A stretch of 42,730 bases of DNA from Lewinellaceae bacterium (GTDB lineage: Bacteria; Bacteroidota; Bacteroidia; Chitinophagales; Saprospiraceae), in assembly GCA_020636445.1 (NCBI GenBank), contig JACJXV010000031.1, forward strand, positions 1-42,730, read 5' to 3'. Shown in pieces: positions 33,508 through 41,805 of this stretch. The translations under genes were made by a program, and so were the position numbers. Under the pieces are notes generated by a model that did not search any database, was not told where the DNA came from, and saw nothing but the letters and a program-made list of their open reading frames with translations. The number at the start of each line of letters is the position of its first letter. Position 1 is the stretch's first letter.

Positions 33508-35697
33508 TTACTTGATTTTAGTCAATTGTACTTCCAACTCATCCCGATGCTCTCGTTGTACTTCCTCCGAAAGGGAAGGTTCAATTAGATAGACACTGCC
33601 TATTTTATCCCCTGCTTCAGAAAAAAGTCGCTGTTGTAGGTCAGGCTTGTTGTAAAAGTCTTTACTGATCACGATGCTTTGACCATAAACCTGGCTAGCT
33701 ACCCTACAAAAACCAATAGCGTAGTTGTCGCCAAATTTAGAGGTCGGCGCATCCGTTATCAACGGGTATAAATCGGCAGCTGGGCTACTTTTCTTGGCGG
33801 AAATAATTGCCATAATAACTGCCAGTTTAATTAGGATTATGTTGGAATCATTGATGGACGTGAGAATACGCCCCTCGTTGTCGAAATTTTTGGGCATATA
33901 GTTGCCATTGACCTGTTTTTCAAGTTTTATCCTACCTCGCACTGATTTATTTTCGGCAGTCATGTTATAGTAGTGCAGGTTAGCCTCTTCCTCTAATTGC
34001 ATTATCAGGCGATTGAAGACCCTGGCCCGGGTGGATTTAGCAATGTCCCGAAAATCTTCTAATACTTTTATTTTTTCTTCAAGTATGGGCGATATTTTAC
34101 CTGTTGACAAGTTTTTTAGTGCTTCATCAATGCTTTTACCCTCCTTTTTTTTTGCATCTATTCCGTATTCGATGCGTTCGAGTTTTCTCTCATAATTCAC
34201 GATAGCTTCGTGGTGACTTTGGAACTCATTGACAATATTAACAGAAGAAGCCATAGAGCCGACTGATGAAGCATTCATATGCTCCATAATATTCTTTTGA
34301 AGCCCTTCCAACTCGTCTTTTGTTGTCTTGTATTTAGTTTCCAATTCAAAGATTTCGCCTATAGCGGTACGGATTTCGTAGTCAGCTTGATTAATCAGGC
34401 CCTGAAGGTTCAAACCATTTTGATACAAAGTTTTAAATTCTTTAGAAAAATCGTATTTGGTAATGGGTTCTGGCTTTGGTTTTCTCTTATGGCTTTGAGA
34501 GCGTTCCAAAATTTCCAAAATTTTTTGATACGCCAAGGAGCCTTTCGGCGCTTCCCTGTCACAAATAAAACAATGTTCTTTCTCCAACATCTGTTTGACA
34601 AAAATTGGCTCCGGCACATCCACTGGCAAGCGAAATTCTCTGTACAGTTCATCCATAGCTTTTTTCTGCGCTACATGTTCCGCCTCCTGTCTAGCTTTAG
34701 TTTCTAAATAATCATTATATTTTTCTGCAAATAAATCAACAAATGAGCCAGCTCCTTTCAAGATCCAATTGCGTGAAATTAGGCTCTTATTAATCCCAGC
34801 CTTCTTCTTGACCAAGCGTTCATCAAGTTCCCTTAGTCGTTCCTTCAAGTTACCTTCGTTGATATTCAACTCTTTGATTCGCTGGGCATCGTCTAATTTG
34901 TTCAGCAGCTGGTCTTTTTTTTCAATCGCATAGGCAAGATTATCTGCCGTCAGTTTTTTTTCTTCTTCCAACTGAGCAATGTCTCTTTGAACTCTCAGTT
35001 TTTTGTTTTCCAAGTCTTCGCTTTTCCGTTTATCTGATGAGAACTTTCGCGATTCCCTTTGGTATTCCTTTTCAGCAGCTTCAAAAGCTTTCACTGAGAC
35101 CTCCACAAAGAAATCGAATTCTCGGATGTCAGAAAGGACATTAATGGCATGTGTAAGAGTACTGTTATTTTTAAAATCTATCAGACTATCTACCTGCTCA
35201 CCTTGAAACCACATATAGGGCTTAACATCATCGGGAAGAATTCCTTTTAACAATGACTCAATCTCAGCTTGATTGACCATTGGCCTAGATATGTTGAACT
35301 TATCCCTTTGAAGTATAGAAAAATCACTCTCAGGGTCTTGGTGCAATGCACCAGACTCATTCTTTGATACCCTGTAAGAACGAGTCAAGGTATATTCTAC
35401 TTCACGTTTGGGATTGTAAACAACCATCTCTACCTGCGACTTAACCATGTCCCCTGGTTCACAAAGCGCCTTCGCTTTGTCGGAAACTAAACTTCCCTTA
35501 ACCTGATTGGTTTTTTTAAACTCCCGGCTGAGTGAATCGAAAACCTGGTCGTAGAGTACCCAGTAGAAAGCATCGTAGAGCTTCGATTTGCCAGCGCCAT
35601 TATCACCTATTATCAAGTTTAAACCAGCTTTAAATTCAAATTTTACTTCGCCGAAGTAGCATTGAAAGTTGGTTAATGTAATCGAGTTGACAACCAT
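33508..35697 (-). CDS. Rad50/SMC-like ATPase with zinc hook (DndD-like)
   Basis: 729 residues. An N-terminal ATPase half carries Walker A GDNGAGKS (31-38) after LTNFQCYFG. Two long coiled-coil arms flank a central zinc-hook Cys376-x2-Cys379 (HCFICDR), as in Rad50. The C-terminal half has Walker B-like YPLITDAPTSKFGD with Asp649 where Rad50 has the catalytic acidic pair. Such proteins bridge or scan DNA ends; in Dnd systems DndD has this architecture, and Rad50-like ATPases also occur in PT-linked restriction modules. It lies downstream of the helicase and 70-residue genes with a 13-base gap. Confidence 0.87.
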   Translation of the reverse strand: MVVNSITLTNFQCYFGEVKFEFKAGLNLIIGDNGAGKSKLYDAFYWVLYDQVFDSLSREFKKTNQVKGSLVSDKAKALCEPGDMVKSQVEMVVYNPKREVEYTLTRSYRVSKNESGALHQDPESDFSILQRDKFNISRPMVNQAEIESLLKGILPDDVKPYMWFQGEQVDSLIDFKNNSTLTHAINVLSDIREFDFFVEVSVKAFEAAEKEYQRESRKFSSDKRKSEDLENKKLRVQRDIAQLEEEKKLTADNLAYAIEKKDQLLNKLDDAQRIKELNINEGNLKERLRELDERLVKKKAGINKSLISRNWILKGAGSFVDLFAEKYNDYLETKARQEAEHVAQKKAMDELYREFRLPVDVPEPIFVKQMLEKEHCFICDREAPKGSLAYQKILEILERSQSHKRKPKPEPITKYDFSKEFKTLYQNGLNLQGLINQADYEIRTAIGEIFELETKYKTTKDELEGLQKNIMEHMNASSVGSMASSVNIVNEFQSHHEAIVNYERKLERIEYGIDAKKKEGKSIDEALKNLSTGKISPILEEKIKVLEDFRDIAKSTRARVFNRLIMQLEEEANLHYYNMTAENKSVRGRIKLEKQVNGNYMPKNFDNEGRILTSINDSNIILIKLAVIMAIISAKKSSPAADLYPLITDAPTSKFGDNYAIGFCRVASQVYGQSIVISKDFYNKPDLQQRLFSEAGDKIGSVYLIEPSLSEEVQREHRDELEVQLTKIK

Positions 35698-35710
35698 CGT
35701 TTGGATAGAT

Positions 35711-35923
35711 TTATTTATTCAATACTTGGTTAATTTTACTAACCATTATATTTACTGAATTACCTTCATTTTTACCTGAAATGGCAGTTTTAAGTACAGT
35801 AATTAGCTTTGAATCAGTTGGGTCACTAAACTTCAAGCTATCGACTTCTTCTTTTGTTATATAGCCTTTTTCCTCTACTATGTCGTCCATCAAAAACTCT
35901 TTTAATAATTCTTCCTTAGTCAT
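35711..35923 (-). CDS. Small acidic protein of unknown function
   Basis: 70 residues from the ATG at 35923, which overlaps the helicase stop as ATGA. An upstream in-frame start at 35977 would overlap the helicase gene by 58 bases. It is acidic and helical (EELLKEFLMDDIVEEKGYITKEE-type pattern) with no motif I recognise. Translational coupling to the helicase and the short gap to the Rad50-like gene suggest a subunit of the same complex. Confidence 0.65.
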   Translation of the reverse strand: MTKEELLKEFLMDDIVEEKGYITKEEVDSLKFSDPTDSKLITVLKTAISGKNEGNSVNIMVSKINQVLNK

Positions 35924-37566
35924 GTTGATAGTAGGTTTTGGTGAATAGTATGTAGGTTCAAATCGTAATGTTGACAAATATCTTCAAGTGCTTCTAAAGT
36001 GTAGCTGCGGTTGATGGACATGAATGCAAAATGAGCCACCCGCTCCAATTCCTTTTGCACAAGTTTTCTCTCCATTTTGAAAGTATCTCCATCCATTTCA
36101 GTCCCTTCAAAGTCTGGTACCACCACTAAATCATGGATAACGGCGAGGTGCTTGTCAGGATGTTTGCGCAGAACACGCCCCCGCCTTTGGATGAATTGCC
36201 TGGGGTTTCCGGTACTTGAACAGAAAATGGCAAACTCGGCCCGAGGCAAGTCGACGCCCTCATCTAGACATTTCATCGAAGCTAATACATGAATGTTGCC
36301 ACGCTGGAATTGTTTCAAAATTTCGTCTTTGTCCTTCGTGTTACTCGTAAATTGACTGATAATGATTTTAGGGTTAATATTTCCAATTGTCAATGAATAT
36401 TGATTGATAAGACGAAGCTCTTCTTCGTCTTCGACCAATTCTTCATCTTCTGTTGTTGAGAATCCTTCCGGGACATAGACAAAAGTAAATTTCAGGTCGC
36501 CTTTTTCCTGATAATGTTCTTGAAGAATATCATGGGTGGTTTCCAACTTGTTTTTTGCTTTGTGAACAACCCGCTTCCTGGCCAAGAGCAGTTTTTCTAC
36601 CAAATCAGACTTTTTGAATTCGCCTTTCTTGAAGTCGAAGAGCGTAATAAGCCTTTTTGAAAGCCGTACATATTCTGCCTTTTCCTGAGGCGTCAATGAT
36701 ACCAAGTGAGGAAAATATTTGTATTGGCAAAGTACACCCTCATCAATTGCTCGTTCCATCGAGAACGAATAGGCATAGGGTTCACTATCGTTAAAAAAAT
36801 CTTCCATTGCTTTTGTACCAAAAGGGTCGTAAATCCGTTTAGGCGTAGCTGAAAGTCCGATCCTTTTGGTGAGATGCACTTGCGGCAGTACCTCCAAGAC
36901 TTTTGGTGAAGCGATATTATGGCCTTCATCAGCAATCAGGATAGTATCTATTGGTAGTTTCTTGAAAGACGATTGAAATTTTGGTCGGTAGAAACTCGCA
37001 TACGTGCAAATGAGCACGAATGAATAACCACCTCCAAACCGAATGAAAGTCAGCAAGCCCGACAACTCTCGCTCCCATTCCGACTTTGACGAAATCTTGA
37101 TTATGTTGTTAAAATTGAATGATTTTGCCTCCTTTTCCCACTGCTCAACAAGCGTGATGGTTGGTACTAAAATGACTGCCCGAAACGATTTGTCTGGGCT
37201 TATGAGGAATTCTTCCAGGACGCAGTTCAGCGATGTGATAGTTTTTCCAGTGCCCGTAGCCATTCCGAAAATCCCTTGATAATCATTATTTACCCAATTG
37301 AAATATGCTTCTGTTTGATATTCACGAGCACCTGAAGAGTATGGAAATCTAGGCTTGGATAGGTACGTCTCAATTTGCGAGTTTATCTTTTGAATTACTT
37401 CTACTATGTGATAATTTTTAATTTGGGTTTTCTTCTTTCGAAGAAGCTCCTGCTCTTGGATTAAAAGTTCATTGAGATCTTTTTCCCCAAATTCACTTCG
37501 AATGACACTTTCTACTTCTCCGACCGGTATTAACTCGGCAAATTCCGCTTCTCCTCTAAATATCAT
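35920..37566 (-). CDS. SF2 (DEAD/DEAH-type) helicase, C-terminal part of an IS-split PLD-helicase
   Basis: 548 residues from the first ATG; in frame it is open upstream to the IS end at 37798. Motif I GTGKT is at residues 105-109 (301-305 of the rebuilt protein), motif II reads ADEGH, and motif VI is QRRGRVLRK. Upstream of the ATG lies the rest of a phospholipase-D-like nuclease domain (His140, Lys142, Asn160 and Glu171/172 in rebuilt numbering). PLD-helicases of this kind are restriction effectors in several defence systems and are linked to phosphorothioation. The fragment could be translated alone but would lack its nuclease half. Confidence 0.85.
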   Translation of the reverse strand: MIFRGEAEFAELIPVGEVESVIRSEFGEKDLNELLIQEQELLRKKKTQIKNYHIVEVIQKINSQIETYLSKPRFPYSSGAREYQTEAYFNWVNNDYQGIFGMATGTGKTITSLNCVLEEFLISPDKSFRAVILVPTITLVEQWEKEAKSFNFNNIIKISSKSEWERELSGLLTFIRFGGGYSFVLICTYASFYRPKFQSSFKKLPIDTILIADEGHNIASPKVLEVLPQVHLTKRIGLSATPKRIYDPFGTKAMEDFFNDSEPYAYSFSMERAIDEGVLCQYKYFPHLVSLTPQEKAEYVRLSKRLITLFDFKKGEFKKSDLVEKLLLARKRVVHKAKNKLETTHDILQEHYQEKGDLKFTFVYVPEGFSTTEDEELVEDEEELRLINQYSLTIGNINPKIIISQFTSNTKDKDEILKQFQRGNIHVLASMKCLDEGVDLPRAEFAIFCSSTGNPRQFIQRRGRVLRKHPDKHLAVIHDLVVVPDFEGTEMDGDTFKMERKLVQKELERVAHFAFMSINRSYTLEALEDICQHYDLNLHTIHQNLLST

Positions 37567-37795
37567 TTCGAAGTAGTCCTGATATTCCTTAATGGCTTCT
37601 TGGTCAGATGAGGAGCCCCAAGAATTTCGGATAGATAATTCTTCAAGGTTTTCTAAAAGGCCACTAGCTGTAAAGTTACAGGAGGATTTAAACCTGATTT
37701 TTTGAATGCCGTCCGAAAAAACTCCTGACTTATAGTGTGAAATGCCTACACCTTGCTTTGGCTTAATAGCAATAATTTCAATTTTCTTTGAGGCA

Positions 37796-37798
37796 ATT
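37796..37798. repeat. Target-site duplication (left copy, ATT)
   Basis: ATT directly left of the IS end, matching ATT at 39142-39144 on the other side; 3 bases is normal for IS3-family insertion. Confidence 0.8.
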
Positions 37799-37947
37799 TG
37801 ATCTTTCCCCCTTTTTTAGGACAGCAAAGTTGATAAATTAAAGTGGAAATCAGCGCTGTGTTTTCCCCATTTCAATGGCCCGAGCAGCAAAAATGCGTTG
37901 CTTTTTTTTTGCTGCGACAAGGCTGTTGAAATTGTGGGAAACACCTT

Positions 37948-38805
37948 TCATGCCACCGATTTAAGCGCTGCCTCAAACACCTCTTTTGGTCTTTGATCCC
38001 CCAGGGAGGAATGCCGGCGCTGTTCATTGTAATACCGGAAATACCGATCCAGGCCTTGATACAGCTGGAGCCCGTCCTGAGCTGGGTACAAATATACGTG
38101 TTCGTACTTGACACTGCGCCACAAGCGCTCCACAAAGGCGTTATCGGTAGCGCGGCCTTTTCCGTCCATGCTCAGTTTTATGCCTTGCTCCAGGATGAAC
38201 TGACTGAACACGTCACTGGTAAATTGGGCTCCCTGATCGGTATTAAAAATCTCCGGTTTGCCGTACTGCAGGATGGTTTCTTCTACCACTTCCTTGCACC
38301 AAACAGCCTCCATCGTATTGGATACCGACCAGTGTAAAACCCTGCGGCTGTAAAGGTCGATGACCGCCATCAGATACATAAACCCTTTGGCCATCGGGAT
38401 ATAGGTAATGTCCGTAGCCCATACCTGATTGCTATGCGTGATGGGCAGTTCCCGCAGTAAATACGGGTACACCTTGTGTTCCTTGTTACGCTTGGAGGTG
38501 TGTGGTCCAGGCAACACGGCACGCAAGCCCATTACCTCGTAATACAGTCGTGCCACCCGCTTGGGGCTAATGTCGTACCCCAGGTCTTTTTTGAGCCAGG
38601 TATGCATCCGCGGCGCTCCCTTTTCCGGATGTTGCAGGTAGTGCTCGTCCATCAACCGCATCAATTCCTCATTGAGCGCACTCTCCTGGCGGGGCTTATA
38701 GTACAGACCCGACCGATGGATGCCCAATAAAAGACATTGCTGCACCACGCTTAACGCTGGATGGTCCCGCTCGACCAAATCACGCCGCTGTTGGACCCCT
38801 TTCAT
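37948..38805 (-). CDS. IS3-family transposase OrfB (DDE integrase core)
   Basis: 285 residues, rve integrase core. The catalytic triad is visible: Asp in WATDITYIP, Asp in IFNTDQGAQF and Glu in DNAFVERLW, followed by the conserved YxHVYLYP and YNEQRRHSSLG. An HTH_21-like segment at the N-terminus (EELMRLMDEHYLQHPEKGAPRM) is typical. It lies in the -1 frame of orfA; the functional transposase is probably the OrfAB fusion. Confidence 0.94.
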   Translation of the reverse strand: MKGVQQRRDLVERDHPALSVVQQCLLLGIHRSGLYYKPRQESALNEELMRLMDEHYLQHPEKGAPRMHTWLKKDLGYDISPKRVARLYYEVMGLRAVLPGPHTSKRNKEHKVYPYLLRELPITHSNQVWATDITYIPMAKGFMYLMAVIDLYSRRVLHWSVSNTMEAVWCKEVVEETILQYGKPEIFNTDQGAQFTSDVFSQFILEQGIKLSMDGKGRATDNAFVERLWRSVKYEHVYLYPAQDGLQLYQGLDRYFRYYNEQRRHSSLGDQRPKEVFEAALKSVA

Positions 38806-39080
38806 CGCAAGCTTTTTTTTAAAAAGTCGTTTTCCACTTTCAGCTGGCCGATGGTCTTGAGTAACTCATCCCGATCCGTTTGTTCTTCCTCCTTTTTGCG
38901 CGATCCATCCGTTTCAAAGATATCCTCCGCTCCTGCCAAAAACTGCGCCTTCCAAGTGCTTATTTGGGTGGGGTGGATATTGTGGCGCTGCGCCAAATCG
39001 CTGAGCGTATAGCGCTCGCTAAGGGCTTCCAGGACAACCTTGGTTTTGAATTTTGCCGTAAAGCTTCTCCTTGTTTTCAT
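38802..39080 (-). CDS. IS3-family transposase OrfA
   Basis: 92 residues with an N-terminal helix-turn-helix (FKTKVVLEALSERYTLSDLAQRHNIHP) and a C-terminal leucine-rich helix, the DNA-binding half of the transposase. A run of eight A on the coding strand near its end (about 38813-38820), in the OrfA frame TTA AAA AAA AGC, is a typical slippery site for -1 frameshifting into orfB. It ends as ATGA overlapping the orfB start. Confidence 0.92.
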   Translation of the reverse strand: MKTRRSFTAKFKTKVVLEALSERYTLSDLAQRHNIHPTQISTWKAQFLAGAEDIFETDGSRKKEEEQTDRDELLKTIGQLKVENDFLKKSLR

Positions 39081-39141
39081 GCCTTTGAATTTTTCCTAAA
39101 GGTAAACGATATTCGCTGTCCTAATTTTGGGGGGAACATCA

Positions 39142-39144
39142 ATT
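39142..39144. repeat. Target-site duplication (right copy, ATT)
   Basis: ATT directly right of the IS end, pairing with the copy at 37796-37798. Confidence 0.8.
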
Positions 39145-39500
39145 AGCCATGACAGACACTCGAAAAAATGGATTCCATACTCGTCGAGCGATGATTTGAG
39201 CTGCAGTATATCTTCTACAGAAAAATTATAAGAAGTTTCCTTCGTATTCTGCCCTTTAAGAATTGCTTGCTTATCTATCTCTGAATAAAAGTGGTTCGTT
39301 ATTAGTCTTACGCTACCCCCATTACTTAGGAATTTAGCAAAGCCGAGAGATAAGACACTGATTGCCGAAGAACTAAAGTACCCTAACAATAAATCAAGTT
39401 TAGTACTTTCATTAAGCGCCTCAAGATAAAAAGCAAGAGGTTCCCATGTACTTCCTGTTCGGTACTCACCAGCAGGTGGTATATGAATTTCTCTAAGCAT
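39142..39500 (-). pseudogene. N-terminal fragment of the IS-split PLD-helicase gene
   Basis: 120 codons starting at the ATG at 39500 (MLREIHIPPAGEYRTGS), then the IS. The frame goes on for 14 codons into the IS before a stop. The fragment holds the first strands of a PLD-like domain (LDLLLGYFSSSAISVLSLGF, RLITNHFYSEIDKQA) but lacks its catalytic HxK motif, which is on the other side of the IS. On its own it should have no nuclease activity. Confidence 0.88.
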
Positions 39501-39961
39501 AAATGGGGCTTTGGGGTCTAAAAAAACGCAATCCCATCAAAAAAATGAACCCTAAATCAAGGCTTTCTAAGAAAAAATCATAACAACCTTTACACCTGGT
39601 TGCCAGATTTGAAAGATAAACAAAAATGGTAATATGCACTATACCATAAACCCCAATCCTGTCTTTAGCGGTTATGTACTAATATATAAATGCCTTTTGG
39701 ATATTTCTTGTAAAAGCCGCTACCCGACATTATTACTAACAAGAATCTCATACCATCAAGCTGAGTTCAACGCCCGAGTACCCATTATTTTACTCCTGGC
39801 AATGAGTTGTTAGATTTTAGCCTTATTCGCTCAGCGTATATTCTTCGACATAGGCCTTCTGGTGAGTATATATTAATATCCCTAACAAACTATCTTTACG
39901 CCAAGCGGGTTTTGTTAACGAAAACAACAACAGCTTGCCCGTTAAGTAAACAATTTAGGCA
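39501..39961. other. Intergenic region at the right edge of the defence island
   Basis: About 460 bases, A+T-rich, between the divergent PLD-helicase fragment and the YdjM-like gene. On the minus strand TATCTTTC near 39611-39618 differs from the -7 consensus by one base and could serve the helicase operon. A 67-codon plus-strand frame (39807-40010) runs into the next gene and looks spurious. No tRNA or direct repeat suggesting an attachment site was found. Confidence 0.5.
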
Positions 39962-41188
39962 ATGGATTCACTTACACAGATCACATTGGGTGCCGCCGTT
40001 GGCGAATTAGTCCTGGGACATAAGGTGGGTAATCGGGCCATGCTCTGGGGTGCTATTGCCGGTACCTTACCCGACATGGATGTCCTGGCTAACTTTGCCG
40101 GTGATGATATTAGCTCCCTGGCCTATCACCGGGCCATTACGCATTCTTTGTTCTTTGCGGTCGCAATGCCCCCCGCACTCGGCTGGCTGGTGCATCGCCT
40201 GTATGATTATCCGGACAATGTGAGTTCCCGCGGCTTGGGACGGGATATTTTACGAATCAGTATTTTCCTCTTCCTCTTGCTTTTCCTTGGCGCCAAGGTA
40301 TTACCTATCCCCTGGGATCAGTCGGCCAGCATTGCCCTGACCGTTCTGGTGGGGATGCTGTTTTTCCCATTAGCGGTATTTTTACGGGAACGGTGGCGGC
40401 GGCAACCCAGTGAAAATGGCAATACCCAATGGCGCGACTGGATGTGGCTGCTGTTCTGGGCCATTGTTACTCACCCGCTCCTGGATTGCTGCACAGCTTA
40501 TGGTACACAATTTTTGCAACCCTTTTCCAATATCCGGATTGCCTGGAACAATGTCTCCGTTGTTGATCCGGCCTATACCCTTCCTTTTCTGCTTTGTGTA
40601 ATTATTGCAGCACGCTTCACCCGCGGGCATATTTGGCGCCGGAGAATCAATACTGCAGGTGTGGTATTAAGTACACTATATTTGCTGTGGGGTGGCTATA
40701 ATAAGATCCAGGTGGATCGCATTTTCGCCCGCAGCCTGCAAGAGCAAGGAATCACGTATTCGCGATTCACTACCGGGCCTACCATGCTCAACAATATTTT
40801 ATGGCAAGGCGTTGCTGAAGGAGATTCGGCCCTGTATCTGGGTTCCTATTCCCTGTTGGACCCTGAGCCGCGGGTGCTGCAATTCCAGGCAGTAGCCAAG
40901 AACCACGAACTGATAGATCCTTATCCTGACAACCGCGCGATTGGCGTTTTACGCTGGTTTTCCAACAACTACTTTTCCGTTCAGCGGGGTGACGATGGGC
41001 TGCTGCGTTGGGCGGATTGGCGGTACGGCGGCATTCCTGGCGCGAAGGATCAAACATCCCCCGTCTTTCAATTTATCCTTGCCGAAGACGAAACCGGTGT
41101 CCTTACCCTGTCCGAAGGACGAGACGATCCGCCTGATATGGAGGGTGTCTTTCCTCGTTTTTGGCATCGCTTAAAAGGTAACCCTTAA
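39962..41188 (+). CDS. YdjM/DUF457 family membrane-bound metal-dependent hydrolase
   Basis: 408 residues. The family signature is at the N-terminus: MDSLTQITLGAAVGELVLG, LPDMDVL (Asp39-region) and HRAITHS (His56, Arg57, His61), the putative metal ligands. A later LDCCTAYGTQ segment contains the third conserved region. Several transmembrane helices lie between residues 60 and 250 (IFLFLLLFLGAKVL; LTVLVGMLFFPLAV), followed by a soluble C-terminal domain. The family is named after a LexA-regulated E. coli protein; its substrate is unknown. Confidence 0.88.
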   Translation: MDSLTQITLGAAVGELVLGHKVGNRAMLWGAIAGTLPDMDVLANFAGDDISSLAYHRAITHSLFFAVAMPPALGWLVHRLYDYPDNVSSRGLGRDILRISIFLFLLLFLGAKVLPIPWDQSASIALTVLVGMLFFPLAVFLRERWRRQPSENGNTQWRDWMWLLFWAIVTHPLLDCCTAYGTQFLQPFSNIRIAWNNVSVVDPAYTLPFLLCVIIAARFTRGHIWRRRINTAGVVLSTLYLLWGGYNKIQVDRIFARSLQEQGITYSRFTTGPTMLNNILWQGVAEGDSALYLGSYSLLDPEPRVLQFQAVAKNHELIDPYPDNRAIGVLRWFSNNYFSVQRGDDGLLRWADWRYGGIPGAKDQTSPVFQFILAEDETGVLTLSEGRDDPPDMEGVFPRFWHRLKGNP

Positions 41189-41341
41189 CGTATACGACCA
41201 GCTTGCCGGCACCTCGGAGACGCCTGTCTTCTGCAGGAGAATTAAGACCTCGCGTCAAATGTCATAGCCTGGGTGGCAAAAGTCATCAGTGGCTCCCCTG
41301 GAAAACGCTAGCTTTTCCCTTTTAACACAATAGCCACAACT

Positions 41342-41749
41342 ATGAAAAAGATTTTCATGCCCGGACTGATTGCCGGCGCCGTTTTACTAGCCTTGAGCTA
41401 CGTCCTGCTGTATGGACTGATCAATTTCTTCCCCACCTTTGTAGAAGAATTTTACAACCCGGTGTTTTATCCCGGGAACGATCGGGCGGTCTTATTTTTC
41501 ATGCACCCGTTCATTATTGGTCTGGCTTTAGCCTGGTTTTGGGAACGGGTGAAAGAGATCTTTAAGGGATCTTTTATCGTGCGGGGTATCGAACTGGGGT
41601 TGGTATACGCCATTGTAGCGACATTGCCTTCCATGTGGATTACCTTCAGTGCCATTGATGTCTCCCTGGCCATGGTTGGCAGCTGGTTTATGTACGGCAT
41701 CCTCCAGGCAACGGTTGCCGGGTTGATTTTTGCCAAAATGAATCCGTAA
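41342..41749 (+). CDS. Small integral membrane protein of unknown function
   Basis: 135 residues with about four transmembrane helices, starting with an N-terminal one (PGLIAGAVLLALSYVLLYGL) and including LFFMHPFIIGLALAWFW and the C-terminal YGILQATVAGLIFA. There is one charged loop near residue 75 (WERVKEIFKGS). No family motif was recognised. It stands alone, 153 bases after the YdjM-like gene and convergent with the amidotransferase gene. Confidence 0.75.
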   Translation: MKKIFMPGLIAGAVLLALSYVLLYGLINFFPTFVEEFYNPVFYPGNDRAVLFFMHPFIIGLALAWFWERVKEIFKGSFIVRGIELGLVYAIVATLPSMWITFSAIDVSLAMVGSWFMYGILQATVAGLIFAKMNP

Positions 41750-41774
41750 GCGGTAATTAACAACAAGCTGGTTT

Positions 41775-41805
41775 CTAAACCGGGCAGGCCCTAAACCGGG
41801 CAGGC
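41775..41805. repeat. 16-base-period tandem duplication at the amidotransferase gene end
   Basis: CTAAACCGGGCAGGC occurs at 41775 and again at 41791; the second copy holds the last codons and stop of the minus-strand gene. The protein end is unaffected. Confidence 0.8.

Larger units (their letters stand above)
37799..39141 (-). mobile_element. IS3-family insertion sequence, 1343 bases, apparently intact
   Basis: The ends are imperfect 27-base inverted repeats (37799-37825 and 39115-39141) with 21 of 27 matches; each starts TGAT and ends AGGACAGC. It carries orfA and orfB in the overlapping -1 arrangement of IS3 elements, and is flanked by a 3-base ATT duplication. Both frames are open, so the element may still be active. 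Its composition is nearer to the host flank than to the A+T-rich island it entered. Confidence 0.93.
35920..39500 (-). pseudogene. PLD-nuclease/helicase gene interrupted by an IS3-family element
   Basis: The reading frame from the ATG at 39500 runs to 39142, is interrupted by the IS (37799-39141), and resumes at 37795. If one copy of the ATT duplication is removed, codon Ile120 is restored and the frame continues without a stop to 35920, giving 744 residues. The N-terminal 120 residues and the part upstream of 37566 form the PLD-like nuclease domain, with SHYKSGVF and SCNFTASG motifs; the rest is the helicase. The gene heads the minus-strand operon, so polar effects on the 70-residue, Rad50-like and 158-residue genes are possible. 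Confidence 0.9.

Noticed and set aside
37872..38135. 87-codon minus-strand frame inside the IS
   Set aside because: It overlaps orfB in another frame and is a shadow of the transposase.
39501..39961. Attachment site or tRNA at the right island edge
   Set aside because: No tRNA and no repeat matching the left edge at 23330 were found.
39807..40010. 67-codon plus-strand frame before the YdjM-like gene
   Set aside because: It runs into the YdjM-like gene in another frame and has no coding features.
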